A stretch of 38,199 nt of DNA from an uncultured Microbulbifer sp. (GTDB taxonomy: Bacteria > Pseudomonadota > Gammaproteobacteria > Pseudomonadales > Cellvibrionaceae): positions 1 to 38,199 of the forward strand of contig NZ_CAJXKH010000023.1 of assembly GCF_913055755.1 (NCBI RefSeq), in the 5' to 3' direction. Within the stretch, counting starts at the first letter, position 1; every line of letters begins with the position of its first letter. The notes below the pieces were generated by a model. That model made no database searches. It had not been told where the DNA came from and saw nothing but the letters and a program-made list of their open reading frames with translations. Shown piece after piece: positions 1-8,801 of this stretch. A program made the translations under genes and the position numbers.

Positions 1-75
1 GGAGCTGGCGAGAGGAGTCGAACCCCCGACCGGCTGATTACAAGTCAGCTGCTCTACCAACTGAGCTACGCCAGC
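1..75 (-). tRNA. tRNA-Thr (anticodon TGT)
   Basis: The minus strand folds as a complete cloverleaf. The acceptor stem GCTGGCG pairs with CGCCAGC, the D arm contains GCTCAGTTGGTAGAGC, the anticodon loop is CTTGTAA on a GCTGA/TCAGC stem, and the T arm contains GGTTCGA. The anticodon TGT reads ACA (threonine). The discriminator base is T, followed by CC at the window edge; the last A of an encoded CCA would lie just outside. In E. coli the same isoacceptor (thrU) follows birA-coaA and opens the thrU-tyrU-glyT-thrT-tufB operon, so more tRNAs and tuf probably follow beyond the edge. That continuation is inference. Confidence 0.96.
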
Positions 76-124
76 ACTCCGTCACCACCCGGGGTTGTTG
101 AGCTCCCCCTTAAGTGGAGGCGGG

Positions 125-153
125 ATTCTAGGGGAAGTCACTTCCACACGCAA
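125..153 (-). promoter_or_regulatory. sigma-70 type promoter of the tRNA-Thr operon
   Basis: On the minus strand a -35 element TTGCGT (148-153) and a -10 element TAGAAT (125-130, five of six consensus bases) are exactly 17 bp apart. The -10 is followed by a GC-rich discriminator (CCCGCC), as is typical of stable-RNA promoters under stringent control. The predicted start lies about 40 bp before the tRNA. It was assigned by eye from spacing and consensus. Confidence 0.6.
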
Positions 154-281
154 CAGCGGATTGCGGCTTTTTCGTCATTGCTGAAACCTTGTACAGAAGC
201 GGACAGCCGCAACCCCACGATGAGCCGCCGGCAGCGGCCCTGGAACCCTTTCCGCGCCAGGCTAATCGCACCCGCCGCAGC

Positions 282-1010
282 TCAATCCGCGCCCTGGGCA
301 TCAACGATTTCACTACACAGATTCTGACGCTGGTCCACGTCCGGGTAGTCGAGTTGCAACTGCTGCCAGAAGTCCGCCGCCAACTGCTGCTCGCCGCCGG
401 ATACCACCACCCACCGCTCTAGATACGTCTGCGGCTCCTCGCGAAACTCGGCCGCAAATCCCTGAGCCTGCAGTTCATCCGTGAGCGAGCGGGCCCGCTC
501 CAGCTCGGAAAAAATACCGAATGAGATGCCGTTCTCCAGCGAGCCCTTCGGTATCACGTAACTGTCGATACCCGCCGCCTGCAGCGCACGCAATTTGCGG
601 TAGGCCTCACGACGGGAACCCAGCGGCGCCATAAACACCCAGTAGCGCATCTGCCCCTGCATTTCTATCTCCCGCAGGCTGGCATCTACCTCCAGCGCGC
701 GCAGGCGCTGCGCAACATCCTCGCCCTGAAAGGCCTCACCAAAGGGCCCCACCAGGGTGCACAGAGCCTCTCCGGGCTGCGCGGCTTCGGGTTCCGCAAC
801 CGCCCGTGCCGCGGGCACCTCGGCGCCGCGCTGCGACTCCACACGGTCCGCCAGCTCGCCGGGGGCCACCTCACTGACCAGCGCAATGGAGCTTTCCGCC
901 GCGGCAGGTGCGGTCTGCTGCACGGTGTTCTCCGGCGCCCGCCCGGCACTCATGAACCACCCGGCAAGCCCGAGATTGGCAATCACTAACAGCAAAACTA
1001 TCCAGCGCAT
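282..1010 (-). CDS. SPOR domain protein, single membrane anchor
   Basis: Predicted 242-residue protein with an N-terminal hydrophobic segment (about residues 3-20, inner-membrane anchor or uncleaved signal). A low-complexity Ala/Glu/Pro linker follows, then a SPOR-like module in the middle and a second, weaker similar unit (FGIF-type) near the C-terminus. SPOR domains bind denuded peptidoglycan glycan strands, usually at the septum, so a periplasmic envelope role is inferred. The start was placed at an ATG directly before the hydrophobic segment; a TTG six codons upstream (1028) is in frame, and neither has a clear Shine-Dalgarno sequence. It follows coaX by about 150 nt and precedes tRNA-Thr, the order I recall from Pseudomonas. 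The specific division or envelope target is unknown. Confidence 0.8.
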   Translation of the reverse strand: MRWIVLLLVIANLGLAGWFMSAGRAPENTVQQTAPAAAESSIALVSEVAPGELADRVESQRGAEVPAARAVAEPEAAQPGEALCTLVGPFGEAFQGEDVAQRLRALEVDASLREIEMQGQMRYWVFMAPLGSRREAYRKLRALQAAGIDSYVIPKGSLENGISFGIFSELERARSLTDELQAQGFAAEFREEPQTYLERWVVVSGGEQQLAADFWQQLQLDYPDVDQRQNLCSEIVDAQGAD

Positions 1011-1163
1011 AGGAAACAGGTCTTTCAATCCAGCATCGTGGTTAATGTTTGTCGGCCGCGGCTAACGGCGGCAGATTGTACAAGCGAATACCGCTGCAAA
1101 CCGTGATCCGCGAGGCGGGCGCCGCAGTCAGGCCACCAGTTGGCTCAAGCTGCCAGTGGGCGA

Positions 1164-1943
1164 TCAGGGGTTGGTAAGCGCCAACCCCTCCATCACCAGG
1201 TCTTCCACCAGGGTGTGCCGCAGCGTTCCCGCCAACGGCTCCAGGGTCGAGAACAGCGCAGCATCGCCGCCGGTCAGCCAGATATTCGGCATCAAATCAC
1301 GCTCGGCACACTGCTGCAATTCCGCCAGCGCCCTTTCCACAGCGCCGAGCACCATCAGTGGCAAGCCGCGGTTGACTGCCGCCTGGGTATCGCGGCCGGG
1401 CGCCAGCGACATCCCGGGGGCGAACGCCCGCGCCACTTTCACCGCGTCCGTATCCTGATACAGCGCCCGCCGCATCAGCGCCAGCCCCGGGACTATATAG
1501 CCACCGAGATGGGCGCCCCCGGCCCCCAGCAGGTCCAGGGTAACCGCGCTGCCACAATCCACCACCAGAGCCGGCGCCGGGTCGCGGGCGTGGGCGGCCA
1601 GTACCGCCAGCCAGCGATCCACCCCCAGCCACCGCGGCTCGGGGTAGGCACAGGTCACCGCGCCGCAGCGGGGCGCCACCCGGGCAAACTCCGCTTGCAG
1701 CCCCAGTGCCACCTGCAGGCGCTCGGCAATCTGCTTTTCGCGCCCGGCACCGGCAACATTGGCAACCCGCACCCGCGCCACCCCCGCGTCCAGCCACTCC
1801 GCAGGCAACTCGCTGCCACCACCCCAGAAATCTCGCTCCAGTGCGCCCCGCGCAACCACCCGGCCGCTACCGGCAGCCGCGGCGTTCAGCAGGCGCCACT
1901 TGCAACGGGTATTCCCCTGATCCAGTTCGAGAATCATGGTCAC
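1164..1943 (-). CDS. coaX: type III pantothenate kinase
   Basis: CoaX phosphorylates pantothenate with ATP, the first step of coenzyme A synthesis, in the cytosol. The 259-residue length fits the family. Visible motifs are the N-terminal nucleotide-binding DQGNT (residues 8-12), LGVDRW with the conserved G-x-D-R (about 106-111), VDCGSAVTLD (128-137, the second phosphate-binding segment of the ASKHA fold) and GGYIVPGLALM (147-157). The start is either GTG at 1943 or ATG at 1937; both lie within a few bases of the birA stop, so translation is probably coupled to birA. This type is K+-dependent and insensitive to CoA feedback in characterised members. No coaA-type kinase is visible in the window. 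Confidence 0.93.
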   Translation of the reverse strand: MTMILELDQGNTRCKWRLLNAAAAGSGRVVARGALERDFWGGGSELPAEWLDAGVARVRVANVAGAGREKQIAERLQVALGLQAEFARVAPRCGAVTCAYPEPRWLGVDRWLAVLAAHARDPAPALVVDCGSAVTLDLLGAGGAHLGGYIVPGLALMRRALYQDTDAVKVARAFAPGMSLAPGRDTQAAVNRGLPLMVLGAVERALAELQQCAERDLMPNIWLTGGDAALFSTLEPLAGTLRHTLVEDLVMEGLALTNP

Positions 1944-1948
1944 GGCAC

Positions 1949-2983
1949 TCAGCTCCCGCTATCCGCCGGGCGCAGGGACACCTCCCCCCCGTGAAATGTG
2001 CGCAATTCGGGAGTCTCCCCCTGCTCGCCGCCCATCTCCAGCAGCAGCGCGCCCGAGCCGTCGACCCCGCGCGCGATGCCACACCAGCGCTGTTGCGCCG
2101 ACTGAACACACACCGCCTCGCCGGCGAACTGGTCCAGTGACTGCCAGGGCTCTCGCCAGGGCACAAAGCCCCGCTCCGGGTAGTGCTCGAGCAGCGGCAA
2201 CAGGTGGTTCAGCATCGCCGCCACCAGCTGGTTGCGGCCGATACCGGGGCGCACCTGCGCCAGGTCGATCCAGGGCTGGTCGATGGCGTCCGCGGCGGCT
2301 GGCGGCAGGTGCATATTGATCCCTATCCCCACCACTACCGCGCAGCGATCGGTCAGGTCTCCGCTCAGTTCCAGCAATACGCCGGCGAGCTTGCGGCCGC
2401 GACACCAGACGTCATTGGGCCATTTCAGGCGCACGTCCGGCACCTCGAATTCTTCCAGCGCCCGCGCCAGGGCGACCCCAACCGCAAGGCTCAATCCTTC
2501 CAGCAGCTGCACGCCGCCATTGAACTGCCAGCCGACCGACAGGCTGATGCCGGCGGCAAACGGGCTTGCCCAGCTGCGGCCGCGGCGACCGCGGCCGGCA
2601 CTCTGCTGCTCCGCAAGTATCACCCGGCGGTGGCCGCACCCGGCATCCAGCGCTTGCAACGCACGGGCATTGGTAGAGTCCGCCAGGTCGTACAGGTCCA
2701 ACTCACCCAGCAGCGCGCCAGCGGCCCCGGACAGGTTGCCGCGTATCGCCCCCGCATCCAGCAGGTCCAGCCCGCCCGGCAGCTGGTACCCGCGCCCCTT
2801 GACCGAGGATACCGTCAGCCCCAGCTGCTCCAGCTTCTGCAACTGCTTCCACACCGCGGCGCGGCTCACACCCAGGCACTCCCCCAGGGATTCACCGGAG
2901 TGAATTTCACCATCGGCCAGCAATAACAGCAGTGGCCGCAGCTGCGCCAGCGCCTTGCTGTCGGCAGACTTGTTGTCAGACAC
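1949..2983 (-). CDS. birA: biotin protein ligase / biotin operon repressor
   Basis: BirA makes biotinoyl-5'-AMP and transfers biotin to the acetyl-CoA carboxylase carrier protein; the two-domain form also represses biotin synthesis genes. Residues about 25-60 form a winged helix-turn-helix (GVSRAAVWKQLQKLE), so the repressor domain is present. The ligase domain shows STN (103-105), the adenylate-binding loop AGRGRRGR (129-136), KWPND (187-191), the active lysine in RKLAGVLLE (K198) and VGIGINMHL (218-226). At 344 residues it is slightly longer than E. coli BirA (321). The start is GTG with a GAGGGG sequence upstream. It lies 15 nt after alr and just before coaX, probably in one transcript. 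No biotin synthesis genes are nearby. Confidence 0.96.
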   Translation of the reverse strand: MSDNKSADSKALAQLRPLLLLLADGEIHSGESLGECLGVSRAAVWKQLQKLEQLGLTVSSVKGRGYQLPGGLDLLDAGAIRGNLSGAAGALLGELDLYDLADSTNARALQALDAGCGHRRVILAEQQSAGRGRRGRSWASPFAAGISLSVGWQFNGGVQLLEGLSLAVGVALARALEEFEVPDVRLKWPNDVWCRGRKLAGVLLELSGDLTDRCAVVVGIGINMHLPPAAADAIDQPWIDLAQVRPGIGRNQLVAAMLNHLLPLLEHYPERGFVPWREPWQSLDQFAGEAVCVQSAQQRWCGIARGVDGSGALLLEMGGEQGETPELRTFHGGEVSLRPADSGS

Positions 2984-2998
2984 CGCAGCCCCCTCGAC

Positions 2999-4150
2999 TC
3001 AGAGATAGCGCCGGCCGTAGCGGCGGCCGAGGCTGGTGAGAATTTCGTACCCGATACTGCCCGCCGCGGCCCCCATATCGTCCACGGTCAGGTCGTCGTT
3101 GAGCAGTTCGATGGCGCGTAATTTTTCGCGCTGGGCCTGATCCAACGCGCTGATATCGAATACACAGGTATCCATGGAGACACGCCCGATCATCGGCACC
3201 ACAATGCGCTCTTCGATAGTGCCCGCCGCATCCTCCACCGCTCGCCCGATTACCGCAGCACCGCGTCCGCGACCGCTCTGGGTGCGCAACAGCCCATCCG
3301 CGTACCCGCCGCGCACCACCGCCAGCCAGCTACCGGCAGCCGCGTGCTGGGTGGCGCCGTAGCCCACCGCAGACTCCCGCTCCACCTGCCGCACCTGAAG
3401 TACCGGTACCCGCAGGTTGACCACCGCGCGCATGGGGTTGGACTGACCCGGTGTCGGGTTCACCCCGTAAAGGGCACAGCCCGGGCGCGCGACATCAAAG
3501 TGAAAGTCGTCACCGAGATAGATACCCGAGGAATTGGCGAGACTCGCCTCGAGCTGCGGACAGACTTCGCGCACCCGGGCCAGGGCATCGCTAAAATTTC
3601 GCAGCTGCTGCCGGTTCTGCGGCCGCTGCGGCTCGTCGGCACAGGCGAGATGACTGAGAAACAGGCGCAGGTTGGCCGCTCGCAGCAGCTGTGGCTGTCG
3701 CAATAGTTGCGCGAACTCCTGCGCACCCATCCCCAGCCGGGTCATGCCGGAGTCCACCTTGAGAGCACAGGGCGCGGCGACGCCGCCGGTTGCGGTTGCC
3801 TCGACCCAGGCCTGTATCTGCGCAGTGGTCACCAGTACCGGCTCGAGAGCGGATTCAGTACAGGCTTTTTCATGTCCCGGACGCACCCCGGTGAGCAGGG
3901 TAATGCGGGCGTCCGCAGGCAGCAGCGAGCGCAGCTGCGCCCCCTCGGCCAGGGTGGCGACGAAAAAGTGCCGGCAGCCCTCCCGGTACAGAACCGGCGC
4001 CACCTGCTCCACCCCCAGCCCGTAGGCATTGGCCTTGACCACCGCGCCACAGCGGCCACCGGGGTGCAGCCGGTCGCGCAGTGTGCGGTAGTTTTCCGCC
4101 AGCGCATCCAGGTCGATGGTCAACAGCCCCTCGCTCGCATCAAACGTCAT
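2999..4150 (-). CDS. alr: alanine racemase
   Basis: PLP enzyme that interconverts L- and D-alanine, supplying D-Ala for peptidoglycan. The 383 residues include the PLP lysine in VVKANAYGLG (K39), the catalytic tyrosine in AVGYGATQ (Y264), LKVDSGMTRLGM (about 130-141), SNSSG-like substrate contacts near 206, and PMIGRVSMD (319-327). The N-terminal TIM barrel and C-terminal beta domain are both complete. The start is an ATG 46 nt after the ABC permease gene; the next gene, birA, begins 15 nt downstream. Whether the organism also has a catabolic DadX is not visible here. Confidence 0.96.
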   Translation of the reverse strand: MTFDASEGLLTIDLDALAENYRTLRDRLHPGGRCGAVVKANAYGLGVEQVAPVLYREGCRHFFVATLAEGAQLRSLLPADARITLLTGVRPGHEKACTESALEPVLVTTAQIQAWVEATATGGVAAPCALKVDSGMTRLGMGAQEFAQLLRQPQLLRAANLRLFLSHLACADEPQRPQNRQQLRNFSDALARVREVCPQLEASLANSSGIYLGDDFHFDVARPGCALYGVNPTPGQSNPMRAVVNLRVPVLQVRQVERESAVGYGATQHAAAGSWLAVVRGGYADGLLRTQSGRGRGAAVIGRAVEDAAGTIEERIVVPMIGRVSMDTCVFDISALDQAQREKLRAIELLNDDLTVDDMGAAAGSIGYEILTSLGRRYGRRYL

Positions 4151-4196
4151 ACAGCACTCACAAATTCAATCGCCCGTATATCGGCCCCAACCCGCC

Positions 4197-5387
4197 TCAG
4201 GCAGCGGACAACAGTGTTTCACGGCGCAGTGCACGGGCACCAAATACCACCGCGACCACCACCAGCGCCAAGGTTGCCAGCGACCCCGCCAGCATCCATA
4301 GCGGTGACACCGCACTTCCGATCAGCAGCCCCTTGAGCCACTGCTGCTGGCCGATCAACGGCAGCAGCTGCCAGCTGTCCGCCAGCTTGATCTGTGCCGC
4401 ATCGATAATGACCAGCAGCATCACCGGCGCTATCTGGAAGATACTCAGCTGAGTCTGTGCATCCTTGAACGACTGCGAGCGCAGCGCCAGCAGAATCTGC
4501 AGTACCGCCACCAGCAGCGCCAGCGGCAGCAGCACCAGCCCCATACAGATCACGCCGGCAACCGTGGTGGCCTGCTGAATCCCCAGTTCCGCCAGTGGCA
4601 TCATCGGCATCAGCACCACCAGGGCAGTGATGGACAACAGTGAACCGAGCCAGCCGAGGCTCGCCACCGCCAGCATTTTCGCCACGATCACCTGCCACGC
4701 CGGCAGCGGTTGCACCAGCAGGGTTTCCAGGCTCAGGCGCTCGCGCTCACCGGCTGAGGTATCCACCGAGGTAGCGAGACTGGCCACGAACAGGGTCAGG
4801 ATCAGCAACCCCGGCACGGTGGCGAGAATCAGCGCACCGCGGCTCGACGGCGTACTCACATCCCGCACTTCCAGCTGCCAGGGGGCAAGCAACTGCGGAG
4901 CAACACCGCGGGCCGCAAGGCGCTGGTTCACCACCATCTGCTGCATGGCTGCGAGGCGCTCCTGTACCTGGCGCTGGGCCCGGCCCGCGCCGGTGTCGGA
5001 ACTGTCCACATAAACGTAGATCTGCGGCGCACGGAATTCCTGGTAGCGATGGGCAAAATTTTCTGCCACCACCAGCACCAGGTCGTAGTCGTCCTGCAGC
5101 AGCGAGCGCGGATCGCCCTGCGCCAGCCTGTCCACTTCCAGTGCCGGCGATGCCAGCTTTTCTGCCAGCAGCGGCGCTTCCTCGGCACCGATCAGCGCCA
5201 CCCGGGTCGCATCCTCACTCTGTTTCTTGACCATCACCACGGTAGCCCCCGCCAGCAGTACCGGGAACATCAGGGAAAAACACACCGCAGTGAGCAGCGC
5301 GCGGCGGTCGCGCCAAGCTTCAAGGAATTCTTTTTTCAGCAGTGGCAACATCTGCGCCAGGGTGCTCGTCGTTGATTTCGCGCTCAT
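4197..5387 (-). CDS. ABC transporter permease, NatB-like
   Basis: 396-residue inner-membrane permease of the ABC-2 superfamily, resembling NatB of Bacillus Na+ extrusion systems and related CPBP-linked exporters. It has one N-terminal membrane segment (about residues 29-52), a large extracytoplasmic domain (about 55-185) containing VYVDSSDTGAGRAQRQVQERL, then about five more membrane segments to the C-terminus. The conserved stretch DTSAGERERLSLETLLVQPL precedes the second membrane segment, as in this family. Its ATG overlaps the stop of the ATPase gene (ATGA), so the two are translationally coupled. The substrate cannot be read from sequence: Na+ export is the family archetype, but peptide or antibiotic export is equally possible. 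Confidence 0.82.
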   Translation of the reverse strand: MSAKSTTSTLAQMLPLLKKEFLEAWRDRRALLTAVCFSLMFPVLLAGATVVMVKKQSEDATRVALIGAEEAPLLAEKLASPALEVDRLAQGDPRSLLQDDYDLVLVVAENFAHRYQEFRAPQIYVYVDSSDTGAGRAQRQVQERLAAMQQMVVNQRLAARGVAPQLLAPWQLEVRDVSTPSSRGALILATVPGLLILTLFVASLATSVDTSAGERERLSLETLLVQPLPAWQVIVAKMLAVASLGWLGSLLSITALVVLMPMMPLAELGIQQATTVAGVICMGLVLLPLALLVAVLQILLALRSQSFKDAQTQLSIFQIAPVMLLVIIDAAQIKLADSWQLLPLIGQQQWLKGLLIGSAVSPLWMLAGSLATLALVVVAVVFGARALRRETLLSAA

Positions 5388-6133
5388 GCTGGCTCCACCT
5401 CCTGTCGCGCCGGCAGCCGCCCGTAGGCCAGCGCCACAAAACTGTCTTCCAGTGATTCACACCCGGTTTCGCGACCGAGCTCCGCCGGGGTACCGCGCCC
5501 GACCACACGTCCCTCGGACATCACCAGCACCGAGTCGGACAACTCCGCCACTTCCGGCATGACATGACTCGAAAACAGGATGGTGGTGCCACCGGCACGC
5601 AACCGCAGCAGGGTTTTGCGCAACAGGCGCACGGCGAGCACATCGAGACCGCGGGTAGGCTCATCCAGAATCAGGTGCTGGGGGCGATGGACCAGGGCCC
5701 GGGCCAGGGATACTTTCATGCGTTCGCCCTGGGAGAAGCCCCCCATGCGCCGCTCCCACAGGGCGCTCAGCTCGAGCTCTTCGCGCACGGCATCCAGCGC
5801 ACCCTGCAGCTCGCCGCTCCCGAGGCCCTGCATCTGCGCAAAGATTTTCAGGTATTCGGCCACCGTCAGCCGCTCGTACAGGCCCTCGCGGTCACCCACG
5901 ACCCCAAGCTGACGGCGCGCGCCCTGGGGATCCACAGCGGGGTCGATTCCGCCCACCAGGACGCGCCCGGACTTCGCCTGCAACAATCCACAGATGATGC
6001 GCAGGCAACTGGTTTTGCCGGCACCGTTCGCCCCCAGCAACGCGGTGATCTTGCCGTCCGGCACCTCGAAACTGAGGTCCCGTAGCACCGGTTTGCCGGC
6101 AAAGGATTTGCGAATTTTTTCCACACTGATCAC
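5384..6133 (-). CDS. ABC transporter ATPase, NatA-like
   Basis: 249-residue ATP-binding subunit that pairs with the NatB-like permease. It contains Walker A GANGAGKTS (34-42), an ABC signature in the FSQGE form (133-137) rather than LSGGQ, Walker B LILDEP (154-159), D-loop GLD (162-164) and an H-loop histidine in FSSHVMPE (H190). The altered signature is common in NatA/DrrA-type exporter ATPases. The start is GTG, overlapping the hydrolase stop as GTGA; its own stop overlaps the permease ATG. This makes a tightly packed hydrolase-ATPase-permease set. Confidence 0.9.
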   Translation of the reverse strand: MISVEKIRKSFAGKPVLRDLSFEVPDGKITALLGANGAGKTSCLRIICGLLQAKSGRVLVGGIDPAVDPQGARRQLGVVGDREGLYERLTVAEYLKIFAQMQGLGSGELQGALDAVREELELSALWERRMGGFSQGERMKVSLARALVHRPQHLILDEPTRGLDVLAVRLLRKTLLRLRAGGTTILFSSHVMPEVAELSDSVLVMSEGRVVGRGTPAELGRETGCESLEDSFVALAYGRLPARQEVEPA

Positions 6134-7626
6134 TGGCTTTCCCCTCCCTGTTCGGCCACCAGGCTCGGCTGCGCAAGTGCCGGCCCGTAGGCGGCGGCCA
6201 TAAACGGCGGTCGCTGGATATCCGCTACACAGGACGGATCCAGCGCGGTCTCCGGCGCGTCGAGAAATTCCCGAATCAGCTCGGGAATGCAGCCGCGGGC
6301 GGAATTGATATGGCCACCGCCGTCCACCACCAGGTGCTGCTTGTGCGCCAGGTAATCCAGCTCGGTGTCCGCGTACACCGGTGGCGTGATCGGGTCGGCG
6401 GTTCCGGAGATCAGCAGTACCGGGTGGTTACGCGGCTCCGGAGTGCGGTAGGGGCGCGCTGCCACCGGCCAGCGTTTGCAGCCCTCGGTAAAGGTGCGCA
6501 CAAAGGTTTTACCGATAAACGTACCGGCGCTGTCCGCGGCAATCTCGTCGGCGGACATGCGGTTCACTTCCTCGGCACAGGCAACGGAAAAGGTCAGCCC
6601 CAGGGCCATGCTGCCCTCGAGCTTGGCAAACAGGCCGAATATGCCGGACAGCGGCAGCAGGTTGCCGCGGCGGGCCTGCTGGATGGCAAACGGCAACTGG
6701 GCGGCGGCTGCGGGATCATACAGTGCGGTACGTATCGCGCTGGCGAGCATCCAGGCTTCTACCGGCTCGTCTCCGGGAACCCCGGTAAACGGGTCCGGGA
6801 AGGCCGCCGCCTGCGCTGGGGTCCAGTCGGCCAGCAGCGCATCCAGCTCGCCGCGCCAGTCTCCGAAGTCCGCGCACACGGGATCCGCTGCGCAGGCATC
6901 CACCAGCGCCTGCAGCGAGGCCTCCGCGGCCTTGGCGGTCAGGAAAACTTTGGTATCGATGGGCGCGACCCCGTCCAGCACCAGGCTCTGCAGGGATTCC
7001 GGGTACCACTGCTGGTAGAGCAGCGCGGTGCGGGTCCCCCAGGAACCACCCCACAGGGAAATCCTGTCGTGCCCCAGTGCCTTGCGCACCGCCTCGAGAT
7101 CTTCCACGGTCTGGCGGCTGTTGAGGGTTTTCGGTCGTTCTGGGGACGCCTGGTAACAGGCTGCGAGCTGGTCCACAAACTCGTCCAGCTGCACCGGCAT
7201 GTCTTCGTCCATGCCGCAGTCGAACACATCGGATTTACCGGCACCGCGACGGTCCACCAGTACGATGTCCCGCTCGCGGTTGAGCTTGCGCAGCGGGTTG
7301 AGCAATTTGGCCAGCTGGCTGGCGGCCTGTCCGGGACCACCGGCGAGCATGTACAGCGGCTCGTGCTGGCCGCCGTTGACCGCGGGCGCGATCATCACCG
7401 ACAGCAGCACGCCATCCTCTACCGCAACCTGATAACAGCGCAGGGATTCCGACCAGCCATCCAGGTAACAGCTGTCGGCCTGCGGTACGCCGGTACCAAC
7501 TTGTACTTTTTCAGCCTGGGGATTTTCTGCCCGGGCGAGCCCGGCGATTCCGGTCCCCAACGCAAAAGCCAGCACCAGCGCCGTACGGCGCCACATTGTG
7601 CCGGCCGGATGTTTCCTTACTTCCAC
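6130..7626 (-). CDS. secreted alpha/beta hydrolase, TAP-like serine peptidase family
   Basis: 498-residue alpha/beta hydrolase related to tripeptidyl and proline aminopeptidases. The N-terminus has a signal peptide (residues about 11-33, ending LARA), so it is exported. Catalytic elements are the oxyanion loop LAGGPGQ (94-100), the nucleophile elbow GGSWGTR (S195), acid ISGTADP (D411) and GGGHINS (H439); the last two lie in a C-terminal TAP-like domain. The GTG start at 7626 has GGAG about six bases upstream; an ATG ten codons later would also keep the signal peptide. Its stop overlaps the ATPase gene, so hydrolase and exporter are made together. A peptide-releasing or peptide-detoxifying role alongside the ABC pump is inference. 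Confidence 0.85.
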   Translation of the reverse strand: MEVRKHPAGTMWRRTALVLAFALGTGIAGLARAENPQAEKVQVGTGVPQADSCYLDGWSESLRCYQVAVEDGVLLSVMIAPAVNGGQHEPLYMLAGGPGQAASQLAKLLNPLRKLNRERDIVLVDRRGAGKSDVFDCGMDEDMPVQLDEFVDQLAACYQASPERPKTLNSRQTVEDLEAVRKALGHDRISLWGGSWGTRTALLYQQWYPESLQSLVLDGVAPIDTKVFLTAKAAEASLQALVDACAADPVCADFGDWRGELDALLADWTPAQAAAFPDPFTGVPGDEPVEAWMLASAIRTALYDPAAAAQLPFAIQQARRGNLLPLSGIFGLFAKLEGSMALGLTFSVACAEEVNRMSADEIAADSAGTFIGKTFVRTFTEGCKRWPVAARPYRTPEPRNHPVLLISGTADPITPPVYADTELDYLAHKQHLVVDGGGHINSARGCIPELIREFLDAPETALDPSCVADIQRPPFMAAAYGPALAQPSLVAEQGGESQ

Positions 7627-7803
7627 TATGCACTCCGAGTTATTTTGTACAAACTTTCGCAGTCTACCGGACTTTTTGCGCCACCGCTGCCACCGGCAAA
7701 ATCACCGGCGATAGATTCCGCAGTATTTGCGATAGCGAACCGTGTCACACAATGGTAAGGTTTGCCGTCGCTGCCAATCGAATAATTTATACACACCGAC
7801 GCC

Positions 7804-8760
7804 ATGAGCTTTTCAGACAGAGAAAAACAACTCGTTCGGGCGGCCTTTGCCTGGGGACAAACCACTCAGAAGGAAGGCTATACCCTGTCCGATCTGGAAA
7901 TCGAAAAGTCGGTGCTGTTCCGCCGGCTGCTCGCCGGGCGCCCGCCCCTGGCTTTTCCCCCGCCCCTGCGCCACGGCTTTCCCTGGTACGAGGTGATCGA
8001 GGGCCGCAGCGAGCATGTGGTCAACGCGTCTGAAGCCTCTCCCGAGCACAGCATCATCGCTCCCGGCAGCAAACCCGGGGATACCTGCATCCTGATCGAC
8101 GGCGCTTTCTGGCGCGTGGCGGAAACGATACGCGAGCGGGAGGAATACATTGTCGAGTGGGGCGAGTATCCGATGCAATGGCGGCTGCGCAAGCAGTGGG
8201 ATGTCAACTACGAGATGACCCAGCAGCTACACCATTTCCGCAAACAGAACCCCGGCGCCAATGTGAACCTCGCGAGCCGCGGCGGGCAGAAGGAATACAG
8301 TGAATTCCGCGTGGACGACGACCAGACGGTTTGGTTGTCCGAGTGGCACTTGACCCGCATCGGCCTGCCGGGCTGGGTCTGGGTCGGTTTGGAAATGCAG
8401 GCGGAGCCGTCTATTTTCGACCTGGCGCCGCTGTGCCAGGACCAGCAGGGCCCGCTGGTACTGGGCGTCTCCGGTGCCGAACGCGGCCCGGGCTGGCTGC
8501 GCCTCGAGCAGGCTGGCAGCGAGTCTCGCTACATCAAGCTGGGCGACGAGCTGGAATACAAGGTCCTGATCGCCTCTGCGGTAACCGAGTTCGACCGCCT
8601 GCTGCACAGCGTTGCCGGCAAAGATCTGGAAGTCATGGACTGGCGCGGCGACCAGCTGTTGCGCTGCTACCAGGTCCCCATGCACCTGGCCCCGCTCGAG
8701 CAGTTCGATATGGGGGAAGTGAATTACGACCTGGTGCCTGAGAACGCTTACGCCAGTTAA
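7804..8760 (+). CDS. hypothetical protein, 318 residues
   Basis: I do not recognise this protein. It is acidic, has no signal peptide or membrane segment, and is probably cytosolic. The N-terminal 35 residues (DREKQLVRAAFAWGQTTQKEGYTLSDLEIEKSVLFRRLLAG) look helical. The rest is rich in Trp, Tyr and short beta-like stretches such as TCILIDGAFWRVAETIREREEYIVEWGEYPMQWRLR, and suggests a mostly beta C-terminal domain. No catalytic motif is evident. Codon use matches its neighbours, and only this frame is open over the full length. It is divergent from the hydrolase gene with a 177-nt gap and convergent with the aldo/keto reductase. No good Shine-Dalgarno sequence precedes the ATG. Confidence 0.8.
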   Translation: MSFSDREKQLVRAAFAWGQTTQKEGYTLSDLEIEKSVLFRRLLAGRPPLAFPPPLRHGFPWYEVIEGRSEHVVNASEASPEHSIIAPGSKPGDTCILIDGAFWRVAETIREREEYIVEWGEYPMQWRLRKQWDVNYEMTQQLHHFRKQNPGANVNLASRGGQKEYSEFRVDDDQTVWLSEWHLTRIGLPGWVWVGLEMQAEPSIFDLAPLCQDQQGPLVLGVSGAERGPGWLRLEQAGSESRYIKLGDELEYKVLIASAVTEFDRLLHSVAGKDLEVMDWRGDQLLRCYQVPMHLAPLEQFDMGEVNYDLVPENAYAS

Positions 8761-8801
8761 TCCCCACGCTTCTCTGTTTGTATTCCTGTGGCGCCGCAGC
8801 A

